In this document: piece after piece, positions 24,907 through 33,837 of the stretch
How positions within the stretch are numbered: position 1 is the stretch's first letter
Layout of the letters: every line of letters begins with the position of its first letter
Assembly: GCA_029202985.1 (NCBI GenBank)
Contig: CP119316.1
Coordinates: 3,149,001 to 3,213,000, forward strand
Direction: 5' to 3'
DNA: 64,000 bases
Origin: Candidatus Andeanibacterium colombiense
GTDB lineage: Bacteria > Pseudomonadota > Alphaproteobacteria > Sphingomonadales > Sphingomonadaceae
The notes under the pieces: model-generated
The model's database searches: none
What the model saw: only the letters and a program-made list of their open reading frames with translations
What the model was told of the DNA's origin: nothing
Position numbers and translations under genes: made by a program

Positions 24907-27723
24907 ATGGGCAACAAGCGCCTTTCGGTCGCGCGGGCGATCGGTTTTTTTGTGGCAGCAAGCTTGCCGTCATCTCTCCTCGCCAGCGAGACGATCACCT
25001 ACACTTATGACGCGCGCGGGCAGGTTGTAGGGGTCGATCGCTCGGGCACGGTCAACAACGGCCAGTCGGTAGATATAACTTACGACAAGGCGGGCAATCG
25101 CACCAATTACACCGCGACAGGGGCGAGCACGACTGCAGATCTTTCGATCGGCAATGCGACCGCCACTGAAGGCGGAGACCTGGTCTTCACGGTAACCCGC
25201 TCGGGCGTAACTTCGATTGCGGCCAGTGCAAGCTATGCGACCGCGGATGTCACCGCGCTCGCAGGCAGTGACTATACTGCCGCCTCCGGTACGGTGAGCT
25301 TCGCCTCGGGCGAGACCAGCAAGACGATTACCGTCGCAACCACCGACGATGCCGCGATCGAGTCTGCCGAGACCATGACGGTTACCCTGTCAGGCGCGTC
25401 CGGCGGCGCGGCGATCGCAAGTGCGACCGGTACCGGCACCATTACCGATAACGATACGCCTCCTTCAATCTCTGTGTCGGATGCGACCGCAACCGAGGGC
25501 AGTAACCTCAGCTTCACCGTGACACTTTCAGCCGTCAGCGGGAACACGGTGACGGTTGCCTATGCGTCCGCCGATGGCACGGCGAACGCCGGGACCGACT
25601 ATACCGCCGCCTCAGGCACGCTGAGTTTCGCGCCAGGCGAGATCTCGAAAACCGTCGCGGTCACGACCACGACCGACAGCTATGTCGAGTCTGCCGAGTC
25701 CATGAGTCTTGGTCTATCCTCGCCGACCAACGCGACGATCGCGGACGGCAGCGGTGCCGGTACGATCAACGACGACGGCGATCCTGATGTAACGTTCTCG
25801 ATCTCGGATGCGAGCATAACGGAAGGGGGTAATCTCACCTTCCTGGTGACCAAGTCGGGCCTCACGCTCAGCACGGTCTCGGTCAGCTATGCGACGAGCA
25901 ACGGAACCGCCACGGCGGGATCGGACTATACCGCTACCAGCGGAACGCTGAGCTTCAACCTGCTCGAGTACATCAAGACTATCACAGTGCCGACAACCGA
26001 CGACACGGTCCAGGAAGCGCTCGAGACCCTCAACCTTACGCTGAGCTCGCCGACCGGCGGGGCGGGGCTGACGGATTACGTCGGGGTCGGCTCGATCACC
26101 GACAATGACAGCCCGACCCTGGCGATTGCGGACGCAAGCACGACCGAAGGCGGGACGCTGAGTTTCACAGTGACGCGCGGAGGAGATTCCTCCTCGGCGG
26201 TCAGCGTCAGCTATGCGACCTCCAATGGTACGGCCACGGCGGGATCGGACTACACGGCAACGTCCGGGACGCTCAGCTTTGCCTCGGGCGAGACAACCAA
26301 AACGATCAGTGTTTCGACGACTGACGATGCTGCCTCCGAAAGCGCGGAGACCCTGACGGTGACGCTCTCGTCGCCGGTCGGTGCGACGCTCGCGGATGCC
26401 ACTGCGACCGGCACCATCGCGGACAACGATACCCCGGCCCAGTTTGCCATCGGTAACGCCAGCGTCGCGGAGGGCGGAACGCTCAGCTTCACGGTCACCC
26501 GTTCGAACAATACCGCCATCGCCGCCAGTGTGAACTACGCAACCGCCAACGGCACCGCGACCGCAGGCAGCGACTACACCGCTGCGTCGGGAACGCTCAG
26601 CTTTGCCGCTGGCGAGACCAGCAAGGCGGTCACGGTCACGACCACCAACGACAGCACAACCGAGTCCGACGAGACGCTGACCGTGACGCTTTCCAGTCCT
26701 TCGAGCGGGGCTACGATCACCACCGCGACCGGCACCGGAACGATCCTCGATAACGATGGCGCGCTCCTCGCGATTGGTGCGGCGAGCGCTACCGAAGGCG
26801 GGGCGTTGACCTTCACCGTGACCCGCTCCAATGTGACGACCACTGCCGTGACGGTGAACTACGCAACCTCCGGTACCACGGCCACTTCGGGTACCGACTT
26901 CACCGCAACCTCGGGGACGCTCAGTTTCGCGGCCGGGCAGACGAGCAAGACGATCACGGTCAGCACGATCAACGATACCGAGATCGAGGATGCCGAGACC
27001 CTCAAGGTGACCCTGTCCAGTCCGTCGAGCGGCGCCACGATCACTACCGCGGTCGGTGTCGGCACGATCAACGACAACGACACCGGCCTGTCGATCAACA
27101 ACCGGACGGTAACCGAAGGCACCGCGTTCACCTTCACGGTAACCCGTGCGGGCGTGACCACCGGCTCGACCAGCGTGAACTATGCGACCTCGAACGTCAC
27201 GGCGACGGCGGGAAGCGATTATACCGCGACCTCCGGTACGCTGACTTTCGCGGCCGGTGAGACGACCAAGACGATCACGGTCAACACGATCAATGACAGT
27301 CTCGCGGAGGCGGACGAAACGCTCAACGTCACGTTGTCCTCGCCGACGGGCGGCGCGGTGCTGACCGATGCGCTGGGGGTCGGGACCATCGAGAGCGATG
27401 AGCTGGGCTTCCTGATCTCGGACGAGAGCCACAACGAAAGCGGTTCGTTCACCTTCACGGTCACCAAGGTGGGCACGGCTACGGGGACTACAACGGTCAA
27501 TTATGCGACCAGTAATGGCACTGCGACGGCCGGCTCGGACTATACCGCCAAATCGGGCACGCTGAGCTTCGCCGCGTCAATAACGTCCAAGACCTTCACC
27601 GTCAGCATCACGAGCGACACGGTTGCGGAATCCGACGAGACGGTGATCGTGACGCTCTCCAGCCCGTCCGCCGGCACGCTGATCGATGCGACGGGCGTCG
27701 GCACGATCCTCGACAATGACTGA
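24907..27723 (+). CDS. Secreted Calx-beta repeat protein with N-terminal YD repeat
   Basis: This 938-residue protein starts with a signal peptide (hydrophobic IGFFVAASLPSSLLAS). A YD half-repeat pair (TYTYDARGQVV, ITYDKAGNRTNYT) comes next, then eight Calx-beta domains of about 105 residues. Each has the (A/S)TEGG start, a NGTATAGSDYTAxSGTLSF middle and an end near NDND. It stops right after the last domain and lacks the extra C-terminal domain of its left counterpart. I chose ATG 24907 because GGGGG lies just upstream; an in-frame TTG at 24895 is less likely. Domain count differs from the left copy (eight against four), as expected for repeat expansion or loss. Confidence 0.85.
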   Translation: MGNKRLSVARAIGFFVAASLPSSLLASETITYTYDARGQVVGVDRSGTVNNGQSVDITYDKAGNRTNYTATGASTTADLSIGNATATEGGDLVFTVTRSGVTSIAASASYATADVTALAGSDYTAASGTVSFASGETSKTITVATTDDAAIESAETMTVTLSGASGGAAIASATGTGTITDNDTPPSISVSDATATEGSNLSFTVTLSAVSGNTVTVAYASADGTANAGTDYTAASGTLSFAPGEISKTVAVTTTTDSYVESAESMSLGLSSPTNATIADGSGAGTINDDGDPDVTFSISDASITEGGNLTFLVTKSGLTLSTVSVSYATSNGTATAGSDYTATSGTLSFNLLEYIKTITVPTTDDTVQEALETLNLTLSSPTGGAGLTDYVGVGSITDNDSPTLAIADASTTEGGTLSFTVTRGGDSSSAVSVSYATSNGTATAGSDYTATSGTLSFASGETTKTISVSTTDDAASESAETLTVTLSSPVGATLADATATGTIADNDTPAQFAIGNASVAEGGTLSFTVTRSNNTAIAASVNYATANGTATAGSDYTAASGTLSFAAGETSKAVTVTTTNDSTTESDETLTVTLSSPSSGATITTATGTGTILDNDGALLAIGAASATEGGALTFTVTRSNVTTTAVTVNYATSGTTATSGTDFTATSGTLSFAAGQTSKTITVSTINDTEIEDAETLKVTLSSPSSGATITTAVGVGTINDNDTGLSINNRTVTEGTAFTFTVTRAGVTTGSTSVNYATSNVTATAGSDYTATSGTLTFAAGETTKTITVNTINDSLAEADETLNVTLSSPTGGAVLTDALGVGTIESDELGFLISDESHNESGSFTFTVTKVGTATGTTTVNYATSNGTATAGSDYTAKSGTLSFAASITSKTFTVSITSDTVAESDETVIVTLSSPSAGTLIDATGVGTILDND

Positions 27724-27742
27724 ATTCCACGGAGAAAGCCCG

Positions 27743-28363
27743 GTGACTGAACTCGCTGCCCCGTCTCTTCGCCCGGCCAGGTGGTTGACCTGCATCGCGC
27801 TTCTCGCGGGCGCGGCCTTGTCGCCGCTTCATGCGCAGGTGCAGGCTCCCGCGGAGCAGACCTCGCATGTCTGCAGGGTTTCCGCGGGCGACGCCGACGA
27901 TACAGGTGCGCGGCCGATCTATGCCGGATGCTGGGGCACCGGCCTGATCCTGGGCGATGCAGATGAGTTCGAAAGCTTCACCAACAACGCCCTTGAGGCG
28001 ACGCTGGCGGTGCTCGAACACAATGGGCGGACCCGCGTGTTGCTCTTGCGGCAGACTGTCGGCGGGCTGCCGATGGTTGAGGATCTAGGCTCCGTGCTCG
28101 CAGCGTCGAGCGGGCGGGGGCCTCTCGGTACGATTGAAGGCCTGTCCCTGGATTACAGCCAGTTCGAGAGCAGCGGCATGATAGCGGTGTCGGACGGCAA
28201 TGCGGACGAACAGGGTGAGGGCCAGGCTCGCGGACACGCAACCTCGGCCCTGAGCCAGGCAGCCGAGAGCGGCGACCCTCCGGGGGTCAGTCCGGGGCAG
28301 ATCGATATCGGTGCACTTATTCAGAACGATCCGGCCGGGGCGCCGGAGCAGTCCGCACAGTAA
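27743..28363 (+). CDS. Secreted protein of unknown function
   Basis: This 206-residue protein has a signal peptide (WLTCIALLAGAALSPLHA|Q) and a mature part with two cysteines (HVCRVSAGD, AGCWGTG) and no family I recognise. GTG 27743 is preferred because GGAG at 27731-27734 is well spaced. An ATG at 27716 inside the 3' end of the Calx-beta gene is an alternative. It lies between the Calx-beta and Rhs genes of the right module. No equivalent is present in the left module, so it is an optional part. Confidence 0.65.
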   Translation: MTELAAPSLRPARWLTCIALLAGAALSPLHAQVQAPAEQTSHVCRVSAGDADDTGARPIYAGCWGTGLILGDADEFESFTNNALEATLAVLEHNGRTRVLLLRQTVGGLPMVEDLGSVLAASSGRGPLGTIEGLSLDYSQFESSGMIAVSDGNADEQGEGQARGHATSALSQAAESGDPPGVSPGQIDIGALIQNDPAGAPEQSAQ

Positions 28364-28384
28364 GTGCGGGCGAGGGGGACATAG

Positions 28385-31300
28385 ATGGGCAAGGGTTTCT
28401 TCGGGCGGCTTGTTTCGACGCTTGGAATGTTGCTGGCGGCAGCGCTCTTTGCAGGCCCCGCACTCGCGGACGATCCTGTACCCGCGCCGCCGGTACGCTC
28501 GACCGTTGATGCGAACGGTGTCGATCTGACCTCAGGCCAGCTTCTGCTCGGCCGGACAGACGTATCGATCGGGCCGGATGACCATCACGGTCTGAGCTTC
28601 ACCCGGCATTGGGTATCGAATGGCTGGCGCTATTCCGAGATGCCCACGATGACTGGCAGTACGACAAATCCCGTCGTCACCTGGCATGGCCAAAGTTTGA
28701 TGTTTCAGTCAGTATCGGGCACCTATCGCCCGTATTTCCAGGACGGATCCAGCCTCAGCGCGGGACGCGGTCTCTTCACGGCGAGTGACGGAACCGTGGT
28801 CACATTTTCCTATACCCCCGCAAAATTCCTGCTGGATGTCAGTCAGGGCTATGCAACGAAGATTACCTATCCAGACGGCGTCGAATGGTATTTCGACTAC
28901 GATATTTCGAGCTATGAGACGGGTCCAACCCTCCCTCCTGAATGCTATCAGATGCCTCTGCCATACGAGTTGCAGATCAACTGTGGCTTGCTTGCCAGCC
29001 AGTGGCAGACGTTCACCTTCATGCGCCTCGCCTCAATCAGGAGCAACACGGGCTACCAGATCAAGCTGGGCTACGCATCCGACACTATCAGTGCTGCTGA
29101 CACTTATGGCTGGCAAAACCTCATCAAGGCCACCGCGCTCAACAACGCGGTCGAATATTGCGCACCGACCGGCGGCAGCTGCACCTTCTCCAACAGCTGG
29201 CCCCAAGCAACCTACAGCGGATACAACTACACAGATCCCGAAGGTCTGACCACGACCTACACGATCACGGCTGACGGTATCACCGGCATCAAACCGCCCG
29301 GCGCATCGTCGAATCTCGTCACGATCGGCTACACGAGCGGAAAGGTCACGAGCATCCAGAAGTTCGGCTCGACTTGGGGTTATGCCTATACATCGACTGC
29401 CACCACGGTAACCGATCCCGCGTCCAACACGCGGGTAATCACCTTCGATGCGGACAAGGGCGTCACTGCTGACAAAAACGAGGCAAACAAAACGACCAGC
29501 TTCGCTTACTGCGTCACTGGCGACACCAATTGCCCGGTCGGCCTGCTCAAGTCGGTCACGGCGCCCGAGGGCAACAAGGTTTCCTACGCCTACGATACGC
29601 GGGCCAACCTCATCGGTACCACTTATGTTGCCAAGAGCGGCTCGGGCCTGTCGAACATCTCAACCAGCGCATCCTATACCTCGACTTGCAGCAACCAGAA
29701 GACCTGCAATCAGCCGACCAGCAGGACCGATGCCAAGGGCAATGTTACCGACTATATGTATGACAGCACCACGGGAGGAGTGACTTCGGTAAAGCCCCCT
29801 GCCGACAGCGGCGGCACGCGACCTGAAGTGCGTTATAGCTATTCCGCCAAGCAGGCGCGCTATCTCACGGCTGCGAGCACATACTCAAACTCGGGGAGCA
29901 TTTATGTGCTGACCGGCATTTCGATCTGCCGGGCAGGCACAGCGCCTTCCTGCGTCGGGACGGCCAACGAAAAGGTCACTTCAATGATCTATCCCGCATC
30001 GACCGCGACTAACAATCTTCAGCAGACACAAGTGACCACGAAGGCAGGTAATAATACGCTCTTAGCCTCCACCGCTGTGACCTATAATAGTCTTGGTCAG
30101 TTGCTCACAGTAGATGGGCCTCTCTCCGGTGCCACTGATACGACGCGAATGCGCTATAGTACCTCAGGACGTCTAGAAGGTGAAATAGCCTCTGACCCAG
30201 ACGGAACCGGAACGGCGAAGCTTCCCGCGATCAAATATAACTACGATAGTTCCGGCCGATCATATCTTGTGCAGTCAGGGACCGTGACGGGCTTAACTGA
30301 TGCGAATTGGACGGCTTTCTCAGAAGTGAGCCGTTTGACCACCGAATACGACATCTACAACCGTCCGGTGCGACACAAGGTTGGTACCAGTAGTACAAAC
30401 TACGAGGTGAGCGACACTGTCTACGATACGATGGGCCGGGTCAGCTGTTCGATTCAGCGAATGGATCCGACCAACTGGGGCTCGATCGCTGCCACGTCCT
30501 GCACTCCGCCGCAGACCACCGGGGCCTACGGCCCGGACCGGGTGGTAAAGAATACCTACGATGCGCTCAGCCGGGTGACCAAGGCCACCAGCAGCGTGGG
30601 GATTAGTGGCGCGGCCGCGGACGACGCCATCCGGACCTTCACCGATAACGGCGAGCTTGCGACCGCAACCGATGCTGAAGGCAACAAAACGACCTATGAG
30701 TATGACGGGTACGATCGTCTGGTGCAAACCAGATATCCAAACTCAACGAAAGGCGCCGGAACCAGCTCGACCACCGACTATGAGCAGATGACCTGGGACG
30801 CCAACGGCAATGTCGCGACTTTTCGTACCCGCCGTGGCGAGACGATCGGACTCATCTACGACGATCTAAATCGACTGACGGTCAAGAATGTGCCTACACG
30901 CTCGGGCCTCGCAAGCACTTACACACGGGACGCCTACTTTGGTTACGACCTGTTTGGCGGGATGACCTATGCCCGCTTTGACAGCGCGAGCGGCGAAGGG
31001 ATTACCAACACCTACGATGCCAAGGGCGAGCTGACTGGCACCACCAATAACATGGGCAGCGACTCGCGCGCACTGTCCTACGTCTATGACGTTGCCGGGA
31101 ACCTTTCCCGGATCGTGCATCCCGACAACAACTATGTTGGCTACAACTACAGCGCTTCGGGTGCGCTCTCGACGATCGATCTCAACGGCACCTCGCCGCT
31201 GATCGAGATCGGTCTCGACAGCGTCGGGCGGCCGGTTGCGCTCAGGCGCTACAACACTTCGTCCTCGAGCTGGGCGCAGTCGAGCGGGGTAGCCTACGAC

Positions 31301-32842
31301 GCGGTCTCGCGAATGGCTAGCCTGTCGCTCGATCCGGCCAGCACCAGCCAGGATGCTAGTACGACATTCAATTATAACCCGGCTTCGCAGATCGCGAGCA
31401 GCACTCGCGACAACGATACCTACGCTTGGGATGGGGCGGCTAACGTCGACCGGAACTACACCGCTAATGGGCTGAACCAGTACAGCGCGGTTGCGAGCAC
31501 CAGCTTCACCCATGACGCCAACGGCAATCTGACCTCGGACGGGACGAACACCTATGTTTACGACATTGAGAACCGACTTGTAACGCGGAGTGGCGGTAGC
31601 GGCAGTGCGTCGCTTCGCTACGACCCACTTGGTCGGCTTTATGAGCTGGTCAGCGGAACAGACACGACGCGGTTCCTATACAGCGGCGATGATCTTGTTG
31701 CTGAATACGACGGAGCGGGTACGCTGTTGAGGCGCCATATCCATGGCTTGAGCGGTGGCGATGATCCGCTGGTATGGTTCGAAGGATCCGGCGTGTCGGA
31801 CAGTGCGCGGCGTTATCTCTATGCCGATGAGCGCGGCTCGATCGTGGCGGTGACCGACAGCACGGGTGCGGTGATTCCGGGTGGGATCAACTCGTACGAT
31901 GAATACGGCATCCCTGGCTCTACTAACAGCGGGCGGTTCCAGTACACCGGCCAAGCGTGGCTGTCGGAGCTCGGCATGTACTACTACAAGGCGCGGATGT
32001 ACTCACCGACGCTCGGCAGGTTCATGCAGACTGATCCGATCGGCTATAGTGATGGGATGAATATGTATGCTTATGTTCATGGAGATCCAGCCAATGGTGT
32101 CGATCCGACTGGTTTGACTTGTGCGGATGATCCTTTTGTCCCTGGCACGGGAACCCACATTTGCGGGGTCGATCAAAGTCGCTTCAGCTCATACATTGTG
32201 GGGGGCACATTCCCGTCCGGCGGGAGCGCTCCGACCCCGGTAGGGAGCGGCTCTTATTCCGGAGGCGGAGGCGGAGGCGGAGGCGGAGGCGGGAGCTCTT
32301 CTTCTGAGGGTTATGGAGATATCGTCGTCAGCCGAACTATTACAGGGTTGTCTCAAGACAGATTGACGTATTCCTTCGATGGACCATCCACATGGGCTGG
32401 CCCGAATGACGCTGAAATTGCGTGCATTGCTGATCCGTCAGGCTGCATGCTTGTAATAGGCGCCAAGAAGTCTGCTCCGCCAATCCTGCATGTCCCCTTT
32501 TCTGACCACTTTTACGCAGATGATGGTTGGTGGGCTCGCCTTGACAGCTCTGGGTATAGTCAGGCGTTACAATCCGCGATGTCCGATATATTAACATCTG
32601 GCAGGCCAAGTGATAGGACGACGCTTGGCGCTAGGGAGGCTGGCCTTCCCGGGGGTAAGGGTGTATTCTACCAGAGATATTCGATCCCCGGCATTCCTGC
32701 TCGCTTTCCTTCCGTTTGGAATGGACCAAGACTATTTGTGGGATCAAACGGAAGATTATTCTTAGCTCCTTATCACGGCGACCCAGGGCCAGGGGTGCCG
32801 TCAGGATTTATTGAGTTAGACCCGTATCCACTTCCAGAATAA
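28385..32842 (+). CDS. Full-length secreted Rhs/YD-repeat protein with variable tip
   Basis: This 1485-residue protein begins with a signal peptide (GMLLAAALFAGPALA|DD), then the shell start DLTSGQLLLGRTDVSIGP, many YD repeats and the Rhs core (YGIPGSTNSGRFQYTG, YYYKARMYSPTLGRFMQTDPIGY). The DPTGL motif (32102-32116) follows. The remaining 242 residues comprise a Cys-containing linker, an 11-residue Gly run coded near 32261-32293, and a distinct C-terminal tip with no motif I recognise. A Sec signal is unusual for Rhs toxins delivered by type VI secretion and fits export to the periplasm or surface. The start has GAGGGGGAC upstream. Base composition drops toward the 3' end. Confidence 0.9.
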   Translation: MGKGFFGRLVSTLGMLLAAALFAGPALADDPVPAPPVRSTVDANGVDLTSGQLLLGRTDVSIGPDDHHGLSFTRHWVSNGWRYSEMPTMTGSTTNPVVTWHGQSLMFQSVSGTYRPYFQDGSSLSAGRGLFTASDGTVVTFSYTPAKFLLDVSQGYATKITYPDGVEWYFDYDISSYETGPTLPPECYQMPLPYELQINCGLLASQWQTFTFMRLASIRSNTGYQIKLGYASDTISAADTYGWQNLIKATALNNAVEYCAPTGGSCTFSNSWPQATYSGYNYTDPEGLTTTYTITADGITGIKPPGASSNLVTIGYTSGKVTSIQKFGSTWGYAYTSTATTVTDPASNTRVITFDADKGVTADKNEANKTTSFAYCVTGDTNCPVGLLKSVTAPEGNKVSYAYDTRANLIGTTYVAKSGSGLSNISTSASYTSTCSNQKTCNQPTSRTDAKGNVTDYMYDSTTGGVTSVKPPADSGGTRPEVRYSYSAKQARYLTAASTYSNSGSIYVLTGISICRAGTAPSCVGTANEKVTSMIYPASTATNNLQQTQVTTKAGNNTLLASTAVTYNSLGQLLTVDGPLSGATDTTRMRYSTSGRLEGEIASDPDGTGTAKLPAIKYNYDSSGRSYLVQSGTVTGLTDANWTAFSEVSRLTTEYDIYNRPVRHKVGTSSTNYEVSDTVYDTMGRVSCSIQRMDPTNWGSIAATSCTPPQTTGAYGPDRVVKNTYDALSRVTKATSSVGISGAAADDAIRTFTDNGELATATDAEGNKTTYEYDGYDRLVQTRYPNSTKGAGTSSTTDYEQMTWDANGNVATFRTRRGETIGLIYDDLNRLTVKNVPTRSGLASTYTRDAYFGYDLFGGMTYARFDSASGEGITNTYDAKGELTGTTNNMGSDSRALSYVYDVAGNLSRIVHPDNNYVGYNYSASGALSTIDLNGTSPLIEIGLDSVGRPVALRRYNTSSSSWAQSSGVAYDAVSRMASLSLDPASTSQDASTTFNYNPASQIASSTRDNDTYAWDGAANVDRNYTANGLNQYSAVASTSFTHDANGNLTSDGTNTYVYDIENRLVTRSGGSGSASLRYDPLGRLYELVSGTDTTRFLYSGDDLVAEYDGAGTLLRRHIHGLSGGDDPLVWFEGSGVSDSARRYLYADERGSIVAVTDSTGAVIPGGINSYDEYGIPGSTNSGRFQYTGQAWLSELGMYYYKARMYSPTLGRFMQTDPIGYSDGMNMYAYVHGDPANGVDPTGLTCADDPFVPGTGTHICGVDQSRFSSYIVGGTFPSGGSAPTPVGSGSYSGGGGGGGGGGGSSSSEGYGDIVVSRTITGLSQDRLTYSFDGPSTWAGPNDAEIACIADPSGCMLVIGAKKSAPPILHVPFSDHFYADDGWWARLDSSGYSQALQSAMSDILTSGRPSDRTTLGAREAGLPGGKGVFYQRYSIPGIPARFPSVWNGPRLFVGSNGRLFLAPYHGDPGPGVPSGFIELDPYPLPE

Positions 32843-32852
32843 TTTTAAACAT

Positions 32853-33197
32853 ATGGGCAGGTCGCAAATTATGAAATCTATTTTTGAAATAGAGTTAACG
32901 GATTATGTAAATATTTTGCGCTTTGATAAAAATGCTGCGTCCTATTTTGACTTCGATTTTTGCGAAGGCCCAATTTCCGAAAATTCTTTGTCTGAATTAG
33001 TGGAGTCTATAATAAGAAATAAATCTGAAACGATATTAATAATAAATGTTAAAAACATAAACACTTTATCTATGAATGCAATATATAGAATTATTTCTAT
33101 AAAATCAGCAACAGAAGTAGAGACAAGAAATTTCGGCTATGTTGACTTGCGACTAAATATGTATATTGGAAATTCTAAGTTGCATCTAGAGTGGTGA
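32853..33197 (+). CDS. Small A/T-rich gene, candidate immunity protein of the right Rhs module
   Basis: This protein has 114 residues from ATG 32853, or 108 from ATG 32871, and no signal peptide; I do not recognise a family. It begins ten bases after the Rhs stop. Its base composition is very A/T-rich (codons such as AAT, ATA and TTA dominate), unlike the high-GC shell genes, which suggests recent transfer together with the tip. Position and size match immunity genes of polymorphic toxins. Function is inferred from context only. It shows no similarity I can see to the left candidate immunity protein, consistent with different tips. Confidence 0.6.
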   Translation: MGRSQIMKSIFEIELTDYVNILRFDKNAASYFDFDFCEGPISENSLSELVESIIRNKSETILIINVKNINTLSMNAIYRIISIKSATEVETRNFGYVDLRLNMYIGNSKLHLEW

Positions 33198-33348
33198 TAA
33201 ATTTTTGATTGCTTTCGGCACAAAAGCGAGTTCTCTGGGACGAATAAGCCGATTGGTAAGAGGTTCGGGGAGGCGAGGCGATGTTCCGCCGTGGCAAGCC
33301 AAGTCGTCAGGCTTCGCCGGATGGCATGTTCTGCCAGAAAGCTAGACG

Positions 33349-33725
33349 GTGCTGTCAGACGAACTGCATCGGTTGGGTGCTGTCAGTCTAACCGCAACTC
33401 GTCTCCAACAGGCGAAATTCGCCCAAATAGATACATGGTCAGCTTACAAGGGTCTGCCACTCGGCCAGTGCGGCCGAGCGTCGTTCCTTGAATGTTTTCC
33501 GGTCTATTAAGTGGCGCTCCTGATTGAAGTGGTTGTGGACGTTCGCGTGGACTGAGGCGAACTTCTGAAGTGACTTCATTTGCCTGAACCTGAGCATCGC
33601 GCGCTCCCGTCTGCGGAAGCTCAAATGGCTGTTCTCACAGCGATTGTTCGCCCACCTCCCGATCTCCTGTTTTTCCGCGTTTCCGAGCTCGGTCATCGCT
33701 GCCTTGCCCGTGACGATCGAACAGA
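33349..33725 (-). mobile_element. IS6-type relic with two nearby terminal repeats
   Basis: Two copies of the IS end sequence lie in the same orientation 27 bases apart: GGTGCTGTCAGAC at 33349 and GGTGCTGTCAGTCTAACC at 33376. Inward lies the 3' part of an IS6-type transposase on the minus strand (pseudogene listed separately). The 5' half of the element is missing. The relic marks the right edge of the T4SS/Rhs island and has the same orientation as the intact copy at 7939. Confidence 0.7.
33439..33725 (-). pseudogene. IS6-family transposase, 3' fragment
   Basis: Only the C-terminal part remains, from IVTGKAAMTELGN through the catalytic Glu region NRCENSHLSFRRRERAM to the end LAEWQTLVS. Compared with the intact copy at 8003 it lacks the first two catalytic Asp residues and carries a small deletion after IVT. 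The open frame continues to 33771 with unrelated sequence. It is similar to the intact copy but not identical, so it comes from a related element. No gene is seen at 33198-33348 or 33726-33837. Confidence 0.75.
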
Positions 33726-33837
33726 TTGTGGGGATATGCGGAATTATCTCGGCAACGGTCACGCCCCACACCGCCGCAAGTCGCGCTAGAAAATCATCGA
33801 TTGAAAGCTCGTCCGGGCGCTAACAATCAGACCGCCC

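Noticed and set aside
25100..27723. Regular DNA repeats of about 300 bases that could look like a tandem or CRISPR-like array
   Set aside because: They are the coding sequence of the eight Calx-beta domains. Spacing is about 315 bases, repeats are imperfect, and the reading frame is continuous.
33726..33771. The N-terminal part of the 110-codon frame at 33439-33771 as a real transposase start
   Set aside because: These residues do not match IS6 transposases. Similarity begins only at about 33725, so it is read-through of flanking sequence.
7939..33776. The whole island as one simple IS6 composite transposon
   Set aside because: The edge copies share orientation but their transposases differ in sequence and the right one is truncated. 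No target duplications are visible, so a single recent transposition is not supported.
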